A stretch of 64,000 nucleotides of DNA. Origin: Syntrophorhabdaceae bacterium. Its GTDB lineage: Bacteria; Desulfobacterota; Syntrophorhabdia; Syntrophorhabdales; Syntrophorhabdaceae. Made by a program: the position numbers and the translations under genes. Shown piece after piece: positions 58,789 to 64,000 of the stretch. The stretch's first letter is position 1. Every line of letters starts with the position of its first letter. Below the pieces are notes generated by a model. The model was not told the DNA's origin. It saw only the letters and a list, made by a program, of their open reading frames with translations, and made no database searches. Location of the stretch: positions 1 through 64,000 of the forward strand of contig DATKMQ010000176.1 of NCBI GenBank assembly GCA_035541755.1, written 5' to 3'.

Positions 58789-59820
58789 TTACATCTCGAA
58801 AAGCACCTTTACCGTGTCGCCGGCGTGGAATGCATCGAACGCCTCTTTGGCCTGACTGAGTCCGAACTTGCCGGAAACCATGGGCTCGGCCGTGACTTTC
58901 TTGTACTCCACCCAGCGGATCGCTCTCTTGTACCACTTGGGTGTGACCGCCACGTCGCCAAAGACGGTGAGCCCGCTTCGCATAAGGTTTAAAGGGCTGA
59001 ATGTGGCCTCATGGTAGAGGCCGAACAGCATCACCCGTCCGTAGGCGGCCGCAAGGTCGATGGACTGCCCCACAGTAGAAGGATGGTTCGCAGCCTCGAC
59101 CACAATATCGCACCCCAGACCGTTCGTCAGCTCTTTCACCCGTTTTACCACATCCTCCTTGCTTCCATTGATGATGTGGTCAGCGCCAAGCTGCTTTGCA
59201 ATTTTCAACCGCTTCGCGTCTTGCTCGAGGCCGATAACGATCGTCACGGCCGCGCCGGCTGACTTGAATGCCTGAAGGTGAAACATGCCAATGGAGCCCG
59301 GGCCGATAATGGCGACCGTATCGCCAAGCATCGGCTTCACATGCTCCAGTGTTCTCACAGCAAGGGTGATCGGTTCGAGAAAGGCTGCGTCTACCATAGA
59401 GATACTATCCGGCAGTTTATAGGCAACAAAGGCCGGGACAACCCTGTACTCGGCAAACGTGCCGTCACAGGTAATGCCGAGATGGCGCCAGTTGAGACAC
59501 ATGTTTGGCTGACCATTCACGCAGGGTTCGCATTGCCCACAACCCCAGAGCGGATTCAGGCCAACCTTGTCCCCTGTCTTCAAGCCTTCAACACCTTTAC
59601 CCACCGCTGCGACAATGCCTGCACCTTCGTGACCCATAATCATGGGGCTCGGCACTGGCACCCTGCCCTTGTAACTGCCCTTATAAATCATCACGTCACT
59701 ATAGCAGATGCCAGCGGCGCCCATCTTCACGAGCACCTCGCCGGGACCCACATCCGGCACGGGCAGATCCTTCACTTCCAAAACTCCGGCTTCAGGTGTA
59801 GGTTTTACGATAGCCTTCAT
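58789..59820 (-). CDS. Zinc-dependent medium-chain alcohol dehydrogenase
   Basis: The 343-residue protein has the catalytic zinc site GAAGICYSDVMIYKG, GHEGAGIVAAVGKGVEGLKTGDKVG and the structural zinc cysteines CGQCEPCVNGQPNMC, then the nucleotide loop VAIIGPGSIGMFHLQAF. It resembles sorbitol/threonine dehydrogenase-like members. It oxidises a secondary or primary alcohol with NAD(P)+. AAGGAGGG precedes the ATG. It shares an operon with the SDR and hydrolase upstream. Confidence 0.93.
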   Translation of the reverse strand: MKAIVKPTPEAGVLEVKDLPVPDVGPGEVLVKMGAAGICYSDVMIYKGSYKGRVPVPSPMIMGHEGAGIVAAVGKGVEGLKTGDKVGLNPLWGCGQCEPCVNGQPNMCLNWRHLGITCDGTFAEYRVVPAFVAYKLPDSISMVDAAFLEPITLAVRTLEHVKPMLGDTVAIIGPGSIGMFHLQAFKSAGAAVTIVIGLEQDAKRLKIAKQLGADHIINGSKEDVVKRVKELTNGLGCDIVVEAANHPSTVGQSIDLAAAYGRVMLFGLYHEATFSPLNLMRSGLTVFGDVAVTPKWYKRAIRWVEYKKVTAEPMVSGKFGLSQAKEAFDAFHAGDTVKVLFEM

Positions 59821-59950
59821 GATAGCCCTCCTTATCTTAAGTTATTTCATTCTATGCTACGCGGTGAAACTCTGTCCTGGCTAAGCCCCAATACGATTAA
59901 CAGGGAGGCGTGACACCTCCCTGTTCAGGAAGCAGAAAAGAATCATCGAC

Positions 59951-60916
59951 TCAGGGCGGGAAGGCAACAGTGTATAAGTGCCGGCCACCCTTCATGGGCC
60001 CCTTGAGAAGCGCCTCCACCTCCTCTGGCGGTCTCTGGCTCAGATACTTGCTCTCGGGCAACACGCCGGGAGGGAATTTTTCCATAATATCGTCATGGAG
60101 TTTCTTCAGATAATCGAGGGTAACTTCCACACTCTTATACGCCTTGTTCGGATCAGCGAGAGACGGTTTTCCGATAACTCCTTCGGGATAGATCACACAC
60201 TCGATACCGCCGCACCCGACTGCGCAGTGGCCAGGGATCGGATTGCCATAAATGTCTCCGCCCCGGTCGATATGGCCGGGAGGCAAAAATCCCCAGGGCG
60301 TGTTGTCTTCGGCGTTCTCGAGCTGAACCATCTCAGGGAAGAGCGCCATGGACAGCGAGGTCTCGGCCTCGCAGGCGTGCTGGAAGGGATAATCGTAGGG
60401 TCCGCCGTGGGCCTTGTCCATCAAGGTTTGCCCCATAACACGCGGCACATCCACGAAGACAATCATTGCCGGAACCTGATATCGCTTGCCCCATTCGTTG
60501 ATCGCCGAGGGCACAATGTATTCCTGGCCGTGGAGACTGATGAAAATCTGTTTGCGGAACCCTGTGTTCCAGAAGCCTGCCATAATCGCCCTCAAGTAAT
60601 CGGAGAAAACCTGGTCTGGAACGACGATGGTCCCGGGCTGGCCCAGATGGTGGTACGGGTGCGACCCGTACGTCACCGGGTGGGCAACCGTGCAACCCGT
60701 TGCCTTGGCTACTTCTTCAGCTATCCTCGTCACCATGAAGATATCTTCGCCGTAAGGCCCGGCCGCTCCGTGGTTCTCCGTTGATCCAAGAGGGATGATA
60801 ATAATATCGTTCTTTGTGAGTCTCTCTTCCACATCCTTCTTGGTCATGGTTTGGAAATAGATCTTACTCGGTTTGTCAAGGTGGCCGCCCTCAGGCGGCA
60901 ATGTCCATTTACCCAT
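59951..60916 (-). CDS. Creatininase-family amidohydrolase
   Basis: The 321-residue protein has the creatininase core: IIIPLGSTENHGAAGPYGEDIFMVTRIAEE, YGSHPYHHLGQPGTI, FISLHGQEYIV and QHACEAETSLSMALFP, with acid and His metal ligands (creatininase has GSxEQHG, NGHGGN and HAGExETS). The NGHGGN block is altered to SLHGQE, so the active site differs. Family members open cyclic amides, lactams or lactones, and one (IolN) hydrolyses a keto-inositol. I start at MGKWTLP (60916), with AAGGAGG before it. Likely a ring-opening step in the pathway served by the TRAP transporter. Confidence 0.85.
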   Translation of the reverse strand: MGKWTLPPEGGHLDKPSKIYFQTMTKKDVEERLTKNDIIIIPLGSTENHGAAGPYGEDIFMVTRIAEEVAKATGCTVAHPVTYGSHPYHHLGQPGTIVVPDQVFSDYLRAIMAGFWNTGFRKQIFISLHGQEYIVPSAINEWGKRYQVPAMIVFVDVPRVMGQTLMDKAHGGPYDYPFQHACEAETSLSMALFPEMVQLENAEDNTPWGFLPPGHIDRGGDIYGNPIPGHCAVGCGGIECVIYPEGVIGKPSLADPNKAYKSVEVTLDYLKKLHDDIMEKFPPGVLPESKYLSQRPPEEVEALLKGPMKGGRHLYTVAFPP

Positions 60917-61004
60917 GTGGTCCTCCTTCACTGATATGCGCAATGCATCACGCCGCTTCGCTTAACATCAGCAACGTGCGCAAAGATTGTGCGTGTTCTT
61001 AAGT

Positions 61005-61736
61005 TTACGGAATGAAGATTCCTCCGTTGAGATCAAGCGTTATCCCGGTGATCCAGTCCGAACGTGAAGATGCGAGAAAGATCGCTCCATCGGCCACATC
61101 CTCCGGAAGTCCGTCCTTGGGGATCGCCCGACCTACGTTCCACGTGGCAAAGACCTCGGGCGGATATTGCCTTGTCTGTTCCGTGAGTATAGGCCCCGGC
61201 GCAATGGCGTTTATATAGATACCCGAGGGGCCAACCTCCTTTGCCAGGGTCTGCGTGATAGCGATAACGCCGGCTTTGGATGCCGCGTAATTGATGCCCA
61301 CGCCGGGCCGGCCAGTCCTCGCGCCTAAAGAAGCGATGTTGACAATCTTACCCCGCTTCTGATTCTTCATCACGGGGATTACGGCTTTGCAACAAAGAAA
61401 GACGCCTTTCAGGTTGATGTCAATCACCTCGTTCCACAAATCCAGGGTCATCTCTTCGATGGGTTTATGGCGGGAGATTCCCGCGTTATTCACGAGCACG
61501 TCGATGCGACCGAATTCCTTGACGACTTTTTCAACGGCGGCGACAACCTCGTCTTCATTTTTTACGTTCACCTTCTGGATCAATCTGTCAGGCCCTGATG
61601 CGACCCCCGCAAAACAGTTCATGTCAACATCCCACAGGGCAACTCTCGCGCCCTCTTCTGCAAATTTCTCCGCAATGGTCTTTCCTATTCCTTTTCCGGA
61701 GCCGGTGACAATAGCGGTGAGATTTTTTAATTCCAT
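61005..61736 (-). CDS. Short-chain dehydrogenase/reductase
   Basis: The 243-residue classical SDR has the NAD(P) loop TGSGKGIGKTIAE, VNNAGISRHKPIEEM, the catalytic Ser (NIASLGARTG) and YAASK, and ends with a typical TGITLDLNGGIF. It looks like the 3-oxoacyl-ACP reductase or gluconate-5-dehydrogenase-like group. It oxidises a hydroxyl or reduces a ketone. TGGAGGT lies before the ATG. It lies between the TRAP permease and the creatininase-like gene, both in the same operon. Confidence 0.92.
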   Translation of the reverse strand: MELKNLTAIVTGSGKGIGKTIAEKFAEEGARVALWDVDMNCFAGVASGPDRLIQKVNVKNEDEVVAAVEKVVKEFGRIDVLVNNAGISRHKPIEEMTLDLWNEVIDINLKGVFLCCKAVIPVMKNQKRGKIVNIASLGARTGRPGVGINYAASKAGVIAITQTLAKEVGPSGIYINAIAPGPILTEQTRQYPPEVFATWNVGRAIPKDGLPEDVADGAIFLASSRSDWITGITLDLNGGIFIP

Positions 61737-61764
61737 ATGAACCTCCAGTTACGATCGCTTAACA

Positions 61765-63591
61765 TTACTTAAAGAATATTCTTGGCAAAACCAGGGTAAA
61801 CCAGGGCACGGCCGTGATGATGACGAGCCCGATCAAAAGAGTCACCAGATATGGTGCGAATGAACGGAACGTCTTTCCGACATCGATCTCAGCGAAGGTG
61901 CATGCTATGAAAATGCCCATACCCACGGGGGGAAGAAAGAGTCCTATGCCGAGGGACGCAATGGCCAGAATTCCGAAATGGAGAGGGTCGATGCCGAACT
62001 GCGTGACGAAGGGGAGAAAGATCGGCACCAGGATGAGCATGGCAGGGAGCCCTTCCAGTACTGACCCGAGCACTATGAAGGAAAGATTGCAGAACAAAAG
62101 AAAGACAAACGGAGCGGATGATATTTTTGTCACAAGTCCCGCGACCATCTGAGGCACCTGCTGCGTCGATAATATCCATGAAAGGACCGATGCAAATCCC
62201 ACGAGAAGCATGACCGAACCGGTGGTCACGGCGGTACGGACGAATATGGGAACCACGTCCGACCACTTGATCTCTTTGTAGACAAACACACCCACGATGA
62301 AGGCGTACAAGACCGCCACAACGGAAATCTCGGTGGCCGTTGCTATACCGCTTAAAATACCGCCAAAGATGATCACCGGACATAAAAGCGGGATAATCGC
62401 CCCTACCACGGCCTTCATCGATTCTTTAAAAGAGAGTCGTTCCTCAACTTTAATCTTGTCCCGGACCGCCTGCACATAGATGAGGACCATAATACAGATG
62501 GCGAGAACAATTGCCGGAACGAAGCCGGCGGTAAAAAGCGCCCCCACAGACATACCGGTCATTCCACCCAAAACCACCATGGGGATACAGGGGGGGACGA
62601 GAATGCCCATGGCGGTCGCAGCGGACACGATCGAGACGGTGTTCTCCGAGGAGTAGCCCGCCTTCTTCATGGCCGGAACCAGAAGGGCCCCGATGGCAGA
62701 GACATCGGCCACGGTGGATCCCGAAATCCCGGAGAAGAAGTATTCTGCCACGACCACGACCATGCCCAGGCCTCCGCGAATATGGCCCACAAATACTTTC
62801 GCCAGATCCACGAGACGCTTGGTCACGCCGCCCGTGTTGAGAAGCTCACCTGCCAGGATAAAGAACGGTACGGCGAGGAGAGGAAAAGAGTCTATCCCGC
62901 CGATCATCCTCGTGTGGAGCACGAGATACGGGATCGTCTTGTAGAGCGCAAGGAAGAGGAGACAGGCAATACCCATTGAAAAGACTATGGGCATACCGAA
63001 CAGGATCAGAAGACCCATGCCGATAACCGAGACAAGAACGAGGATGGGTCCCGAAAATGTCGCTATTCCAAAGAGCAGATAGACAACCCCTATAATCACC
63101 ACCGACATGAACAGCGAGGATACGAATCTTTTCAAGCCCATCTTGAACATTTGAGCGATCAAATAGATGATCATGCACAGGGTGAAAAGAGGGATTGCAA
63201 GGTGGACCCAGGCAAAGGAAATTTCAAGAACAGGCGTGGTGCCCTCATAGGTGGCCTGCAATACCCGTACGCTCGTCACAATCAGATAGCAGAGGAAAAA
63301 GGTGATAAGAAAGGTGAAGAGATCTGTTATGCGCTCACGCGTCCGCCCGCTGAGATAGCGCTTGGCGAAGCTCTCAATCGAAATATGCGCGTTCATCCTC
63401 AAGGCAAGATAGGCGCCTACGAAGATCATCCAGATAAATAATATGCGTGCCGCTTCCTCGGTCCACGAGAGAGGACTCCCGAAAATGTAGCGGTTCGTTA
63501 CCTGAGTGAATACCACGCAGGTCATCGCCAGGACTAAAATGAACGCAAAATAGTCCAGGGCTTTGTTCAAAAATTTTGTCAGATTTGCCAT
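61765..63591 (-). CDS. TRAP transporter fused small and large permease (DctQM)
   Basis: The 608-residue protein joins a DctQ domain (residues 1-170; TNRYIFGSPLSWTEEAARILFIW and MNAHISIESFAKRYL) and a DctM domain (about 180-608; DSFPLLAVPFFILAGELLNTGGVTKR, SGSTVADVSAIGALLVPAMKKAGY, MGILVPPCIPMVVLGGMTG, and late GLFLPPVGMGIFIACTF). Fusion of both permeases is known in this family. The ATG at 63591 (MANLTKF) has GAGGAGAG before it; the longer frame up to 63702 runs across a stem-loop and is not the start. Confidence 0.94.
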   Translation of the reverse strand: MANLTKFLNKALDYFAFILVLAMTCVVFTQVTNRYIFGSPLSWTEEAARILFIWMIFVGAYLALRMNAHISIESFAKRYLSGRTRERITDLFTFLITFFLCYLIVTSVRVLQATYEGTTPVLEISFAWVHLAIPLFTLCMIIYLIAQMFKMGLKRFVSSLFMSVVIIGVVYLLFGIATFSGPILVLVSVIGMGLLILFGMPIVFSMGIACLLFLALYKTIPYLVLHTRMIGGIDSFPLLAVPFFILAGELLNTGGVTKRLVDLAKVFVGHIRGGLGMVVVVAEYFFSGISGSTVADVSAIGALLVPAMKKAGYSSENTVSIVSAATAMGILVPPCIPMVVLGGMTGMSVGALFTAGFVPAIVLAICIMVLIYVQAVRDKIKVEERLSFKESMKAVVGAIIPLLCPVIIFGGILSGIATATEISVVAVLYAFIVGVFVYKEIKWSDVVPIFVRTAVTTGSVMLLVGFASVLSWILSTQQVPQMVAGLVTKISSAPFVFLLFCNLSFIVLGSVLEGLPAMLILVPIFLPFVTQFGIDPLHFGILAIASLGIGLFLPPVGMGIFIACTFAEIDVGKTFRSFAPYLVTLLIGLVIITAVPWFTLVLPRIFFK

Positions 63592-63676
63592 CGTCTTGCT
63601 CTCCTCAAGAATGAATCCCTGTTTAAGTTTCGGGTTCTTCCCCGTCTTACTCTCGCGGACTGCCCGATCGTACTTG

Positions 63677-63714
63677 AGAGAAGCCCCCGTGCTATAGAGC
63701 ATGGAGGCTTCTCT
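63677..63714 (-). promoter_or_regulatory. Stem-loop between the second dctP and its permease
   Basis: AGAGAAGCC (63677-63685) pairs exactly with 63706-63714, with an inner TGCT/AGCA stem. It lies 11 bases after the dctP stop and before the fused permease, in the same position as the hairpin behind the first dctP. On the minus strand it lacks a T run. Confidence 0.65.
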
Positions 63715-63724
63715 TTTACCCTGC

Positions 63725-64000
63725 CTATTTGGCCAATTCGGCTTCGGCAGCCTTCACGGCCTTCTGGAGTTTCTCTATCCAGAGTTTCCCGACCTGTTTC
63801 TCAACGTAGTCGATGACTGGTTTTTGCGTAGCCTGTCTAAACTGGTTCAGCTCTGCTGCGGTCGGCTTATAAACCTGCATGCCCTTTTCCTGCAGTTGCG
63901 TTACGCCCATTGCCGAGTTTAACTCCTGGATACCGCGCCCAACCCAGCCTGCGGTGATGGATGCGAGTTTCACGCTCTCCTGAATGTTCTTGGGAAGTGA
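63725..64000 (-). CDS. TRAP transporter solute-binding protein DctP, C-terminal part (5' truncated)
   Basis: The frame runs from the right edge to a stop at 63725, 91 residues seen. It reads SLPKNIQESVKLASITAGW at the edge, then LNSAMGVTQLQEKGMQVYKPTAAELNQFRQATQKP and ends KAAEAELAK. This is the end of a DctP-family periplasmic protein. The start and signal peptide lie outside the window. It feeds the fused permease downstream. Confidence 0.88.
   Translation of the reverse strand, partial: SLPKNIQESVKLASITAGWVGRGIQELNSAMGVTQLQEKGMQVYKPTAAELNQFRQATQKPVIDYVEKQVGKLWIEKLQKAVKAAEAELAK

Noticed and set aside
59978-60784. 268-codon plus frame
   Set aside because: Antisense shadow of the creatininase-family gene.
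1-64000. tRNA, rRNA, CRISPR arrays, integrases or transposases
   Set aside because: None seen on reading both strands; the repeats found are short, local and without mobile-element genes.

Overview
The window looks like a chromosomal stretch from a strictly anaerobic, Gram-negative bacterium, most likely a syntrophic Desulfobacterota of the Syntrophorhabdus type. This is inference. It rests on two tripartite TRAP carboxylate transporters, four CoA-ligase genes (one ADP-forming), an indolepyruvate:ferredoxin oxidoreductase, a GlcD/GlcF-type flavin plus CCG-cluster dehydrogenase, many ferredoxin-like clusters, Tat and lipoprotein signals, and no sign of oxygen respiration. I saw no tRNA, rRNA, CRISPR array, prophage or intact insertion sequence.

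Region 1 (1-8900) is mostly housekeeping and envelope stress. It holds the 3' end of ychF, a methyltransferase, a ferredoxin, two small proteins, a CpxAR-like two-component system divergent from a Spy/CpxP-like lipoprotein and a Tat-exported flavodoxin, a CopZ-like metallochaperone, a gene I cannot name, and rlmE.

Region 2 (9064-16875) is the most unusual part. It is a tight seven-gene operon with overlapping or near-touching genes: UbiA-type prenyltransferase, SPASM-like radical SAM enzyme, diacylglycerol-kinase-family lipid kinase, ThiL/AIR-synthase-like kinase, Old Yellow Enzyme-like reductase, PLP alpha-oxoamine synthase, and extended SDR. I know of no described pathway with this set. It looks like a route to an amino-lipid or prenylated metabolite. 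A secreted metallophosphoesterase, a SemiSWEET and a methyltransferase follow.

Region 3 (19381-36087) is regulation and miscellaneous metabolism: an Aas-like acyltransferase/acyl-ACP synthetase preceded by a decayed MarR regulator, a hybrid histidine kinase, an HDOD protein, an ECF sigma/anti-sigma pair, an ADP-forming acyl-CoA synthetase, an MFS carrier, an iron-sulfur flavoprotein, a PNPOx-like protein, a YceI protein, a disulfide oxidoreductase and a metallo-beta-lactamase-fold hydrolase.

Region 4 (36729-49886, all minus strand) reads as a catabolic block: acyl-CoA ligase, FAD dehydrogenase, CCG iron-sulfur protein, second acyl-CoA ligase, a tandem-repeat spacer, TRAP DctQ-DctM-DctP, IorA-IorB, TetR and a GNAT acetyltransferase. 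Together these could import a 2-hydroxy acid, oxidise it to a 2-oxo acid, and decarboxylate it to an acyl-CoA with ferredoxin reduction.

Region 5 (50137-57214) has single genes: an AlkD-like protein, a secreted protein, a flavin reductase-like protein, a secreted alpha/beta hydrolase, an aldo/keto reductase with Fe-S clusters, a HEAT-like exported protein and an AEC carrier. Region 6 (57292-64000, minus strand) is a second TRAP-linked catabolic operon (DctP, fused DctQM, SDR, creatininase-family hydrolase, Zn alcohol dehydrogenase, aldehyde dehydrogenase). It runs off the right edge.
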